From the NCBI GenBank assembly GCA_039621445.1, contig CP154956.1, positions 95,732,406 through 95,796,405 on the forward strand: a stretch of DNA of 64,000 nucleotides, read 5' to 3'. This DNA comes from Euglena gracilis (lineage: Eukaryota; Euglenida; Euglenophyceae; Euglenales). Position 1 is the first letter of the stretch. Each line of letters starts with the position of its first letter. A program made the translations under genes and the position numbers. Positions 38,976 to 51,500 of the stretch are shown here, piece by piece. Under the pieces are notes generated by a model. That model was given only the letters and a program-made list of their open reading frames with translations. It was not told the DNA's origin and did not search any database.

Positions 38976-39379
38976 CACCAACGTTGTGCTGTGTATTCTT
39001 TGAACTCTCAAAACCAGAGCCGGGGTGAGGGGTTGCTTCTTTAAATGCAAACGTTTGTGGAGGTGATGGTGCATTCACAAGAATCGGCTATTTTTTTTTC
39101 ACGATTTGGCTGATGAGATATTTTTTACCTGAGATTTATCGAGGCTTTTAGGTTTTGTTCCGAGGGTATCATTTTGGAGGGGTGATGTTTCAGTTAACCC
39201 CCCCCCTCCTGTTGGACGACCACCCCTGTTTTGGCACATTTGCTTTCACACACCTTTTTTTCACGCATTCTGTTGATTGCAGATGTGCGGGCTGAAATCA
39301 AATTCACTTTTCCGGTTTAGGACAGTTTTCAGGTTTTATTCGGCTTTGTTTTGCTGTATCCTGCTGACGACCAAGCACC

Positions 39380-39492
39380 TCTGATGATGCTGGGCGATGC
39401 TGGGCGATGCTTGGCGATGCTGGGCGATGCTGGATTTTTGGAGACCAGAGGTGGGGTTCCGATGCTGGGCGATGCTGGGCGATGCTGGCATT
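39380..39492 (+). repeat. 10-bp GCGATGCTGG tandem repeats
   Basis: Two short blocks of GGGCGATGCTGGGCGATGCT. A further block of the same unit with GAGCGATGCT variants lies at 41000-41050, 1.5 kb away in the same orientation. Confidence 0.85.
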
Positions 39493-39875
39493 TTTTTGTA
39501 TATTTTGGAGGATTGAACCATTTTTGGGATAATTTTCCCACAAAGCTCCAGTTTGACACCCATTTTGGCCATTATGGGTCAATTTTTGCTAATTTGGGGG
39601 CTATTTATCACTGATTTGGCCAATATTGGGCTAATTGGGGCCTTTTTGAGCAGATTTTATGGCATTTTTGGCCATTTTGCGACTTTTTGGTGATTTTGGG
39701 TCATTTTTCACAATCTTTTGTGGACATTGTTGGCGTTTTTGGGCAATTTTTGATTATTTTGGTTGCTTTTTGGGGCTTTTTGGGGTCAATTGTGGGCTTT
39801 TTGTGGCCAATTTTTGGGCTTTTGTGATTATTTTGGCTTGGTCAGGAGCCAACAGATGAATACTGGACAGATACT

Positions 39876-40205
39876 GGACAAAATGCCGATGCTGGACAAG
39901 ATGCAGATTCTGGACAAGATGCAGATACTGGACAAGATGCCGATGCTAGACAAGATGAACTGGATGCAGACATTGGACAACATGCAAATGGTGGACAAGA
40001 CGCAGTTGCTGGACAAGAAGCAGATGCTGGACAAGATGCAGATGCTAGACAAGATGCAGATACTGGGCAAGATGCAGATGGACAAGATGCAGATGCTGGA
40101 CAACATGCAGATGCTGGACAAGGTGCAGATGCTGGACAAGATGCAGATGCTGGACAAGAAGCAGATGGTGGACAAGATGCAGGATGCAACGGATGCAGAT
40201 GGACA
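39876..40205 (+). repeat. GACAAGATGCAGATGCTG minisatellite
   Basis: About 17 imperfect 18- to 21-bp units. It is open in one + frame (repeated L-D-K-M-Q-M) and on the minus strand (repeated C-P-A-S-A-S). No start context, splice sites or family support a protein. Confidence 0.85.
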
Positions 40206-40474
40206 ACACAATCGACTGGTCGGATACAGCCACATTTTGCCGTGTCTTTCCTTGGTTGTTGCTGGTTTAACCTCTGAACACTTACACTCGCCGCAGATCC
40301 AGCCTGGTCTGGGCAGGGTGTTGGGTCGACACCTCGTTGCTGTTGCAGGGGTGCCACCCTCCACCCTCCAGCACAACTGTTTTGGACTTTGTTTGTCTGA
40401 CCGGCAAGAGGCTTGCAACTTGCACTCGATGTTGCCATCTCACAGGCCTGCACCACATCCTATGCCGGCAAAAA

Positions 40475-40965
40475 GTAGCAAAGGTGGTCAAAAAGTGGTC
40501 AAAAAGCAGGCAGAAGTGGGAAAAGTGGTCAGAAAGCAGCAAAAGTGGTAAAAAAGTGGGCAAAAGTGGGCAAAAGTGGTCAAAAAGCAGCAAAAGTGGG
40601 CAAAAAGGGTGAAAGTGATCAAAAAGCAGCAACAATGGCCAAAAGTGGGCAAAAAGTAGCAAACGTGGGCAAAAGTGGTCGAAAAGCAACAAAAGTTGTC
40701 AAAAGTGGTCAAAGAGCAGGCAAAAGGGGCCAAAGGTGGTCAAAAAGCAGCAAAAGTGATCAAAAAAGCTGCAAAAGGTGGTTGGAAATGGGCAAAAGTG
40801 GGCAAAAAGCAGCAAAAGTGGTCAAGAAGCAGTCAAAATTGGTCAAAAGGCAGCAAATGTGGGCAAAAGTGGTCAAAAAGCAGTCAAAAGTGGTCAAAGT
40901 GGTCAAAATGCAACCAAAGGTTGCCAAAAGTAGCCAAAAGTGGGCTAGAGCGGCAAAAGCAGCAG
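40475..40965 (+). repeat. Degenerate (AAAAGTGGTCAAAAAGCAGC)n array
   Basis: About 490 bp of imperfect 10- and 20-bp units. Only 275 bp separates it from the minisatellite at 39876-40205. Confidence 0.85.
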
Positions 40966-42126
40966 GCATTATAGGTACACCTTCAAGGGCTCCAAAGGCG
41001 ATGCTGAGCGATGCTGGGCGATGCTGGGCGATGCTGAGCGATGCTGGGCCCAAGGGCATGGCTGACCAGAGGTGCTTGCTGACGACCATAGGTGTCCACA
41101 CCTTCGCGGCGCCGCGCTTCCTGACACCTGGGTTTATCTGGTGATTCCCTCCCCCCCCCCCCAGAAAACCGTCACCTAACACGGTGGCGGCAGTCAACCG
41201 ACAGCTTCTGACTGGACAGTCTCCCGCGGACAGACAGTTTCCCGCGAAGCACCCTGACAGTTTCCCAGGTGGGACGCTGACGGTTGCCCGGGCCAGGACG
41301 TTACAGAAGGCGTTGGTGACCCACTGCCCTCGGAGAGTGCCTGCCCCCGGCTAACGTCCCCCGTCATCAAAATTCCCCCTCCCGTCCCTCATTTTGTGAA
41401 CCTCTTGGAGTTTGTCGTCGCAGCTTGGTCCAGCCTCCTTGCGCTTGTGGCCGTGGCACAGGCATTTTTGAAGGATGGGTATGGATTTTCCGACTTTGTG
41501 CCAAAAAATGTTGTCATAAATGGCTGGTTGCCAATTAGTTGGAGGGTCGTGCTTCTTGAAAAGCCCACTCGGGAATGAGACAAATGGTCACTCTTTGTTG
41601 CAGTGTTTCTGATATTTGTTCCATTTGGCCTCACCAGAAATGAAAACCCTGTGTCCACATCCGCGTTCACTTAAAATGACCACACAGGAAAATATGGGAC
41701 CCCCCCCCAATAATTATTGCCTAATGCCCTCTTGGCACCTGTTTTGCGCAGCCCCAAATAAGTTTCCATTTTCTGTTCCGCCAAATTGGTTTGCAATTTT
41801 TTTCTATTTATTTTATTCATTGCAACTGAAAATGTGCGCTAGAATCAAACAAGATGAGTCAATTTCCCAGAAGGATGGATCGGATCCAGGAGAAAGACCG
41901 GGGGCCAGCCAGCCAGCCAGCCAGCCAGCCAGCAATTGTTTTTCCCGGCCTGGACCCCACCACGAGTTGCATTCTTTAGCGGTGCCCGACCGACGACACG
42001 CTAAGGGCTCCTCGGGCTGGGACAGTTCGGGGTCCTGCCAGAGGAAAATGGGGGTCAAAGTGGAGATGTGCTCACTTAGCGAGCCGGCACCCACACATCC
42101 TGGAAGCGTCAACATCGTGTTTCATT

Positions 42127-42464
42127 CAAGGCCATCCACAAGGGCCGGGATGTTTTTTCTTTTCTTTTCTTTTGCCAAGGAGTCCCCCCTTAAGGACTTG
42201 CCCTTTAAGGACCGCCCTTAGGCCCAACCAAAAACCTCACAAAAATGCATTTTCAACATTTTTTATTTTCCACCTCGTTCCATTCTCAGATCGACCACTG
42301 GCCCTCCCTTGGATGGGTGATGGTTTAAGGATGCCACAAATCGCTTTTTTCCCCCGAAGTTAAATTGTTTTTGCCAAAACATGGCCATTTTTGGACCATT
42401 TTTCCTGTGGATTTTTCAGTGAATTTGCTGAGATGGGCAGTTTCTTTGTTAAAAGGCCGCCCTG
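42127..42464. mobile_element. Diverged copy of the CAGGGCGGTCC element
   Basis: CAAGGCCATCCACAAGGGCC at the left, two TTAAGGAC-CCC motifs, the core TTGGATGGGTGATGGTTTAA with GGATGCCACAAATC, and AAAAGGCCGCCCTGG at the right keep family order. Terminal CAGGG is mutated to CAAGG and the flanks no longer match. Confidence 0.6.
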
Positions 42465-43629
42465 GTATTAGAACTATGCCTTAGAACTATGCAGGGTCAT
42501 GCATTATGCATGGCCCCTGTGTGACCCCCCCCCCCCCGGCCAAGCGGTCATGCGCCAGCCGGGGCCGGAATCTGGTTTTCATTTAAAATCAAGCTGGGTC
42601 AGGGCCAGTGTTTTCTTTTTTTCGTTTCTTTTTTGCTGATTTTTTTTTATTTTTGGGGGTAGGATGGTTTGTACACGGTCAGGTGCTGTGGGGGTCCACC
42701 CCCCCCCCCCCTGGGCGATGGGTGGATGGTGGGTGGGTTTGGACCGCTGGCCCCCTCCCCTCGGGGGGGGGGGGACCACTCTGGTTTGTCAGAAAGAAAT
42801 TTTTGCGCATTGTTTAATTGTTATCAATAATTATTATTTATTATATTAATCATTGGTTTTGGCCGATTTTTGGTGCTTTTGGGCTTGGTGAGTGGGTGGG
42901 TGAACCCCCCCCCCCCTTCTGGAGGGAGAGTTGCGGGTGAGTGGACGGTTGTGCATCCCCTCTATGATTCGAGCGATTTGGACTGACAAAAGCCAAACTG
43001 GCGCCTGATGTTTTTTGAACGTGCACAACGGACCCCTCAAAAGGTGTTTGTCGAATGGATTTGGCATGGAAGCAGTCTGTCCCTTTTTGGGTTGGGCATG
43101 CAAACAAAGCCATGGACTTTCAAAGCAGGCGGAGGCATCTCTTACCGATTCTCCCTCCGGGATCGGCGACGCCAGCCTGCCCGAAATGGCCCCCAAACCC
43201 TGAACAGTCTCAGGCATCCCGGCGGCCACCCCCCCGGCCGTGTGGGGTGGCACACCGCACAGCCTCCGCGTGGACCTAACCCCCCGCCGGCTCTGCCACA
43301 GCACGGGACCATGTCGTGATGCTCCCATGCCGGACCCCCTCGCCTCCCCCACTGCAGCCCCCAGGTACCCCATCCTCCAAATTGCAGTGATCGATGAGGA
43401 TGGTGCAAAGTGGGTGTAAAAGGGTGTGAAGGTGCGCATTTTTCTGCATTGGTACTATTCAGCTCCTTTGTGGGGGGGATCAGTGTTCCACTCTTTCACA
43501 GTTCCTCAAGAAGTATGTAGCGAAAAATGGAAGTCAGCCAATGAATATGGATCCACAAGGGCTCCAACAGAGTTGCTGAACAGAACGACCTTGATGGATT
43601 ATCGCTCTCTCCTTTTTCTATTCTTTTCG

Positions 43630-43790
43630 CGCAGGCGGACATTGAAATGGGTGGTCGACAAGCTGGGTGATTCTCATCTCCCAGCAGAATGCTCGATGGA
43701 TGCCCTCGATGAGCACAAGGGGGAGGTGTGTGATGTGGATTTTGCATGGCGTGAGTTTGTGCATCTGAATGCACCCGACCCTCCCACACC
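43630..43790 (+). other. Possible unrecognised exon
   Basis: After TTCGCGCAG the + frame reads RTLKWVVDKLGDSHLPAECS then MDALDEHKGE, followed by GGTGTGTG. It has coding-like composition and an acceptor and donor, but no family match. It could belong to the 5' part of the downstream helicase gene. Confidence 0.25.
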
Positions 43791-45323
43791 AATTCCATCC
43801 TACCCCCCCCCCTTGTCCAAGACTCATCATGTTATCATGTTGTTGGCACCCCCCCCCCCCGCGCGTCAACACCACATTCCCTGAACATTGGCGTGTGTGG
43901 ACAAAGGGGGTGGCACATTCAACATTTGGGAATGGTTCTGGGCCAAGAGGTCCTCCACCAGGGGGGGGGTCGTGTATGGTTAAATACGCAAACATGTGTA
44001 TATCATTCACAACACATTGGAGTGTGCATTGCATGGGTTGTTGCATGGCCAGACAGTTGACTGGGGGGGGGGGAGTAGTTGGCTGACTGGTCAGCCAACT
44101 TCCCAATTGGTCGGCCGACTAGGCTTTTTCGGTACTTAGTCAGCGAGACGGAGTGGGGGTGGGGGGGTAGTGGGTTGTCGGCAGGCTACTTGGCTGACTG
44201 CCCACTCCAATGTACTGAAAGATCAAGTTCGCCGACTTTTACCTCAAAAAATTGTTTGTCCAAAGCATCCCGAAACCAGCCGAAACCCACCCAAATGGCT
44301 CTAGAACCCCCCAGTCGGGGGTTCTAATGCAAAATTTTTGGAGAAAAATCTCCGTCTTTTTCGCCATTTTTTAATAAAATTTTGCCTCTGCACATGAGAG
44401 TTCCCCACAGTGGCAAGGACAACGGGGCTTCCACCCCCCCACACCCCGCATCCTTTAATTGATTGAGTGCGAACTAGTCGGCCTACAGCCTCCTCATGGG
44501 GGGGTTACCCCCCGCACCTCCCCAAATAACACAATCTTTTTATGTTGGCAAAAAACTCTCGGGGGCTTTGTTCATTTTTGCGGGCCATTTTGAATGGCCA
44601 TGTCAAAATGCTCCGCAAAGAAGGATTTTGCTGCTGAGTATTTTGCCAACATTGTTATTTGAGGCGGGGCGGGAGGGCGGTAGCCCCCCCCCCCCCCCGC
44701 GAGGAGGCTGTAGTCCGATTAGTTCACATTGAAATATTTTGCTCCATTTTACATCGTTATTTGCACAGTAAATAGCCCGAATTGAGGTCGGGTGGGGGTG
44801 GAGGGATGAGTTTTCTGTCCCCTCAAAATGCAAAATGCTTTCATTTGTGAAGGATTTTCATGCAATCCTTGTCTATCAGTGGCATTTTGCCTCTCTGCAG
44901 TCATCTGTTGGCGTTTATGTTGGTGCAGGGAGCCCATTTGGCCCCATCTGGACCATGTCTGCGTTATTTGGGCCAACCAGAGACCATTTTTATGAACACC
45001 GACCAGTGTGCTCAGTATTTTGTTTTTGGGGGTCTTAAAAGTTGGCGAACTTGACCCATTGGCACATTAGAGTGGGTAGTCGGCCACCTGGTCGGCCAAC
45101 TACCCACTACCACTACCCCCCCCCCCCACCCTGCCTCGCCGACTAGCTACCGACCAGGCCTAGTTGGCCGACCAATTGGGTAGTCGACCGAATGGTCGCC
45201 GAATACCCACTACCCCCCCCCCAGTCCACGCCATGTTCCGTTGGGTTGCCGTGTGCCATGCAGTGTGGGGCGCATTGCTGCGGTGCGCGGAGCCCGCGTC
45301 ATTCCGCCCGCGCGCGGCTGCAG

Positions 45324-45501
45324 GTGGTCGGGGACGGGTACGCCAGCCCGGACCACCGGACGTGGCAGGACATGGCGCTGCCCCCCTTCCTGCTGGCCAA
45401 CGCCCTGCGGCACCTGTCCGCCCGACCGTCCCCCATCCAGCGGCTGGCCGTCCACGCCATCCTTGCCACGGACCGCGACGTCATCGTCTCCTCCCCGACC
45501 G
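45324..45501 (+). CDS. Helicase exon 1: Q motif and start of motif I
   Basis: After GGCTGCAG it encodes an upstream aromatic region (DHRTWQDMALPPFLLANALR), then LSARPSPIQRLAVHAILATD and RDVIVSSPTG. The exon is cut in phase 1 inside the Gly codon of motif I before GTGCCG. The Gln of RPSPIQ is the adenine-sensing residue of the Q motif. Confidence 0.92.
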
Positions 45502-48500
45502 GTGCCGCGTCGCCGTCACCCCTTTTTTTTACGCCATCGTGCCATCTTGTTTTGGGAAAGCAAAATGGCTCACAACCACACGACATCCCAAAAGGAGATC
45601 ATGAGGTGTGAGCCATTTTTTTTTGCTTTTGCCGGGGGGGGGATGGTCGGAAAGGATGGCAGCAGAGGGAGAAAGGCAGCTCGCCCAGAACTGTTGTTTG
45701 GCGTGACAATTGAAACGTTTGCGACTCAGGTGGGAGAGGGCCCCCACCAGAAATGCCCCCCCCCCCCCCCCGCCATGTTTCTTTTAAGGCCCCAACCCCC
45801 CCCCCCGGGGGGGGGGGGGGGGGGGGGGGTGGGTCCGGGCCGGGGGGCGTCCCGCGCCGAAATTTTTTGGAAATTGCCTTTAACGGGCTCGATTTTGGGG
45901 GGGTCCCCCCCCCCCCCCCCCCCGGGGGTCCCGCGCCACCCTGGGTGGGTGGGGGACCCCCCCCTCCCCCCCGGGGGTCTTAAAAAGAAGCCTGCCCCCC
46001 GCCCATTTCTGGGTGGGAGGTGTTGTTGTGCCTTCGGGCCGCCCAGCAGGGTCCAATATTACAATATTAGGAGGGCGTATGGGGTTTGGGTGGGGGTGTC
46101 CCCCCCCCCTGTCAGACCGGAGGGGGAGGCCGACACCCCCACCCCCCCCCGCGCCCCGATGTCGAACCTTGCCTCCCGGGTCGCTCCCGCCGCAGGGTCG
46201 GGGAAGACCGCCGCCTACGTCCTCCCGCTGCTGGGCCTGCTGAGTGCCGCCCCCCGGGGGGCGGCCCCTTCGGGGGGGCCTTCCATAGGTGGTCCTTGTG
46301 TCCCCGGCTCGGTTTGGGGCTTCGTTTCTGTGCGTGTCGGGGCCAGCGGTTGGGCATTTCCAGCGGGTCTCCGATGCGCCGCCGGGGACCATTTCTTTTA
46401 ACTGCGGGCAGTCAAAATAAATGCCACCTGTAGGACAAACAGCCGGCCAAAACGGTCTCGAGAGTCAAAAATTGAGGTCGAGGTTCTCATTTTTTTGGTT
46501 TGGTGTTCACGATGGCCCAAGGATGTCAGATATCCATGTTTTTCTGCCGATTCCGATTTGTTTTCGGCAACAACTTCCGACCTGCCCATTTTTTTTTCCT
46601 TGTGGATTTCTTGTTCAATGTGCCGGGACAGTGGGGACAGTTTTTTTGTTTGGAATTCCCCCCACCACCAGTAATTCCTGTCTTACCGCTCCGCTCCCTG
46701 GCCCAGCGGGGTTGCCCTCCCACATACCGTCCGAAGGCATTCCCGGCCCGCCTGCACCTCTGCCTCCTCAGCCTCGGGTCGGGGACCCGCCCCACGCGTT
46801 GTCATCCTCGCCCCCACCCACATCCTCGTCCGCCAGATCTGCGGGGAGGTCGCCAAGGTGTGCCCGCGGTGTTGCACTTCCCAAGACCAGACGGGGCAAA
46901 TGACAAACCACAATTCCCGGAATACCTCAGACAGACATGCAGGTGAATGGAAACCGACAAAGAAACAGACAAAACCGTTCCAACAAGCTAACCAAATGCA
47001 AAAAAAAAATTCATTTCAAATTTTAAAAAGATTGAAATGCAAGAAAATTGCAGCAGAACCCCAACGAAGAGGAATGACAGAAAGAGCCGTCCAGAAAACT
47101 GAAGTGAACAAAGAGGTCACCCAAACTGAAGAGATTAAAGAGAGGGAGTTGGTATTGTTATTGGTGATTTCCACCTAAAGGAATTTCCTGTTTCCCATAT
47201 GTCCCTGCCCCTGTGAGGACGAATTTTGATTGCCAAATGATAACCCTCTCCTCTAATGAACCAAAGAAACCAAGAAGAGAAATGAACAGAAACATAGGAG
47301 AAAATAGCAAGGCTTGGAGAAATTGAGCCAAGAAGAAACTGAATGAGAGGACTGCGGAAAAAGTCCAAAATTACGAAAAAGAATTCACATGGGAGGCCGG
47401 ATGAAGCGTGTTTTGGGTCGGGTTTGACCTTGAAAATCATGCGGGATTATGCGGGATTATTCGGGATTATGCGGTGTGAAAATTTCCCCCGTGTAATCTT
47501 CAATTTTAATGAATGCAGAGAAATGAAAGCAAAGTATGATCCAAAAATAGTGCAAAACGTTCTCTGAAACAGAAAGAAACTGTCTCAAATGCTTTTCTGT
47601 GCCTTCTCTTTTTTTTTCTGCATTTTCCTAAAAAATAATCCCCCTACACAAATCAAGGGGGATCATGCATGCAGGATTATGTGGGATTATGCAGTCCACA
47701 TCCCTCCCCCTGCAATAACCATATCACAGTTTGCAAAAAAATTTCGCCAAAATACACCTACATTTGCCCAGAGCCTTCAAATGCATTTGGACAGAGCTGG
47801 CAAAATTTTTTGCACGTATTCCAGAAAATTTGCATTCCATCCTTTTTTCCCTAACAAGCCAGGTACCACAATGGCTGCAGATCTATCTTTGCTTCCCCCC
47901 AGCCCCCCCCCCCCCCCCCGGTTAATGTTAATGACCCCCTGAAATTCAAAGAAAAAACATGGGACCCCATTGCAACGTGACTGACGTGCTGAGTACAGCA
48001 GCTTTTGGAAAACTTCTGAGCCACGTCGCATTTCCGGTGTCCTCTCTTCCTCCGGGGCTCCAAATGAAATTCCCTCCGCAAATGGTGTCTGGTCCTCCCA
48101 CATCCACTCCCCCCTTCCCAACAGCTTGCCGCGGATGCCCCGAGCAAGCACTTCCAGCGGCAATTCTCAACAAGTCCCAACAAAACCCGGCAAATCCCAA
48201 CAAATCCCGGCAAATCCCGACAAAACCAAGAAAACCCAACAAATCTCAACAAATCCCAACAAAACCAATAAAAATCGGCAAATCCCGACAAAATCCGGCA
48301 ACAACGCCAAAACGCCACGTGTTTGGAGGTGCTCGGCCCCGAGCCCCATCGAGCTGTACGGTATCTACGGCCGCAACCCGCCGGAGCCACCCGCAGCGGT
48401 CGACATCGTGGTTGCCAGCCCCTCCCGGGCCGTGTCCACGTTCCAGGGCGGGCAGTGGGATTTGGCGCAAGTGCAGTGTGTTCCCCGCTGGCTGCCTGTT

Positions 48501-51500
48501 GCTCGTCGCAAGCGCCATTTATTGCCTCAGCAAAGTGTTAGAATATTGTTGACGAGCGTTGGCTTGCTTCAAAGGGATTTTCACCAATTCGTGGCGCGAA
48601 ATTGACTAATCACAAACCAGCACGCATTTGGGGGATTTTCCAAAGTCACGACTAATCGCGAATCACCATGAAGAACAAGGAATAACAATGAATGATTTTT
48701 TCACCCATTTATGAACGCGTCCCTCTGAAAGTGGTTTTTTATTGTCCTTTGTGTCAGAGGAGGATGATAAGGCAGCCCGAAACTACTGCCCCCCCCCCCC
48801 CCCGGGGGGCCCAGTAGTTAATCCGGGGGGTCAAGGTAATTTTTTTGCGTTAATGATGGAATAGGGTTAGGTGCGCGATTTAGGCTTAGGGTTAGGCCTA
48901 ACTTGTACACCGAACACCCGTCTATAAGTTAGGCCTAACCCTAACCCTAAGTCGCGCACCTAACCCTATTCCATCATTAACACGAAAAAACTATTTTGAC
49001 CCCCCGGATTAACTACTGCCCCCCCCCCCCCCGGGGGGGCCCAGTAGTTTCGGGCTGCCGATGATAACTGCTGGCGAAATCCAGCCTCATGGGTGTCAAC
49101 GAAACGAATGAATGGGGCACCAAGGTGATTTGCAGAAACGTGATAAAAAGGACATCTGTATTTCCAAAATTCGCTGTGGCAATAATGGTCCAACAATGGT
49201 AGAAAATTATGGACAACTGGCCAAAATGGATGAAAATGTTCCAAAAAAAAGTTCCAAAAAATAATGCAGAAAAGGACCCAAAACAATTCCAAAAAAAACT
49301 GGAACACTTTCCAAAAAAACTGATATTTTGCAGAATTCTGCAAAATTCAGCAATTTTTTATGAAATCCTCCACCACAAAATACCGCAAAGTTGTGTTGAA
49401 TAATAATTGGATATTGGTATTTTGTGCAAGGAAAGTTGAAACGGACATTTTTTTGGTAGCACGTATAATCCCGAAAAATCACAAGTAATCACGAATGATC
49501 ACGAATCAAAACCAAGGGCGGTCAACACGAATTTGTGGAAATCACTGCTTGATTTGAATATTGGTTGGAGTGTTCTGGCAGCCTTGAACGGTCCAGCAGC
49601 CATTGCCATCCCACGCTTCTTTTTTTTTATAGCCCCGGGGGGGGGAGATTCTACCCTGTCCACCATCATATCAAATCTTGCCAGGTTTTCACAAAATTCT
49701 CCAGCGTCCTCGGCATGGGTGGAACCATTTTCAGCCATTTCAGGCGGACCCACCCGAGGGGGGGGGTGCACCTGAAGGGGGGGGGGTCTGGAGCAAAACA
49801 CCAAGCAGTCACCCCCGTTAGTTGCACTGGGCTTCTTGACTGTTTATGCCCCCCCCCCCCCGGGGTTGGGGTTGGACGCTCCCTAAAGCAACGGTACGAC
49901 CTCAACCACCCTGTGCCAAACCCTTTCCGATGCGCTCCTCAACAACACTCCAAAATCCAACTCTCCCCAGCCATCCGATCACAACAAAGCTCTCAGAAAA
50001 AACTGCTGGCCCTCCAGCCAGGGTTTGCAAAAAAGGGCAGGTGGGGTCCAGATGGCACCGCCCACTTCCTACCCCCGCCCCAAGGGGTCGGTCACTCTGG
50101 CCAGGGGGCCAGAAATAGCCCGCAAACCAGGGTTCGATAAAAACCAGGGGTCGGACCTCGGTCGAGACCAAGGTCCAGGCGACCAATTTTTGGTCCAGAT
50201 CAAAACAGAATCGGCTGAAAATATCATCATTTTTGGGCACCTTTTTAGGCAGAAATTTGCCAAAAATGCCAAAAAAGATTTTCGGCACAAAGCTCGGGAC
50301 CAGGGGTTTTTTTTAAGACCGGGGGGGGGGGGAAGGGGGGCGGGGGGAGGGGGTCAGCACCCACCCACCCACCCCCTGGGGTCCCCCCGGGGGAGGGGGG
50401 GGGGATCCCAGGGGACCCACCCACTTTTGCCCGAAAATGGCCAAATGCTAAAAATAGCACCTTTTTTTAAAAAAAATCGGCGCCTTCGGCGCCCAAAAAG
50501 ATATGCCCACCAGCCCCCACCCCCACCCCCCAGGGGGGGGGGGAGGGGGTCCAAGGGACCAGGTTTTGAACAGTGCTGAGCTCTTCATAACCCCTTCATT
50601 GACCCCCCCCATATAAACTGGCCCACTCCATGGAGCTCTTTTGACTGAAATGCAAGGGTTTTGTGCCCAAAACGGGAGGCCAGAGGGGTCCAAAAACGCT
50701 CATTTTTGGTTCAAAAAAAAACACCTTTTCTGGGTCTGGCAGGCCAAAAAAAACATCGTTTTGGGCGAAAAATTTTTTATCCATTTTTTTTCGATTTTTT
50801 GACCCGGTTTCGACCCAAAGTCAATGGGTTGGCGGCCCAAAACAGGGCGCTGGCGGGTCGAAGGACGCTCATTTTCGGCTCAAAAACAGGTTTTCCGCGT
50901 CCGGGAGGCCAAAAAAACATCGTTTCGGACAAAAAAAAATTCGATTTTTTTTCGATTTTTTTTGGCCAAATCGGCCAGTGGAAAAAGTGTACAAAATGGC
51001 CTAAATTGGCCAAAAAAACGGCCGTATCTCGGGCCAGGCGGTAAGCTGTGTGGAAACCAAAATACCAGTAGATAGAGCGTTCCAAGGGCTTCAATTTAGG
51101 TCTCCGGACATTTCTTTTGATTTTGCATCGTTTTCAAGAAATTTTGAAAACATATGGCAGTCGGCCAGTGGAAAAAGTGTACAAAATGGCTTAAATTGGG
51201 CGAAAACCGGCCGTATCTCGGGCTAGGCGGGGAGTTGTGGGGAATTCAAAATACCAGTAGATAGGACGTTCCAAGGACTTCAAATTAGGTCTCTGGACAT
51301 TTCTTTTGATTTTGCTTCATTTTGGAGATATTTTGAAAATTGACATTTTTTTTGGCCGAAAGGCAGTCAAAGGGGGGGGCTTGTCCAGGGGGGGGGGCGA
51401 TCCTACCCAGTTTAGACCCCTTCGCGCGTGAATAACTCGGGCCTGGCGGGGAGTTGGGGGTCAAACCCAGGTGATTCGGAAACTAGAAATCCAGTCGCTT

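Noticed and set aside
39763-40551. 262-codon ORF with L-D-K-M-Q repeats
   Set aside because: Open because of the minisatellite unit; the complementary strand is equally open and the non-repeat tail has no recognisable domain.
40475-40965. Lys/Ser-rich protein from K-V-V-K-K-Q-S-K type frames
   Set aside because: Produced by degenerate AAAAGTGGTCAAAAAGCAGC units; open frames appear on both strands.
45241-46401. Single 386-codon ORF through helicase exons 1-2
   Set aside because: It reads exon 1 in the wrong frame and translates poly-C/G intron; the correct reading needs splicing from 45501 to 46196.
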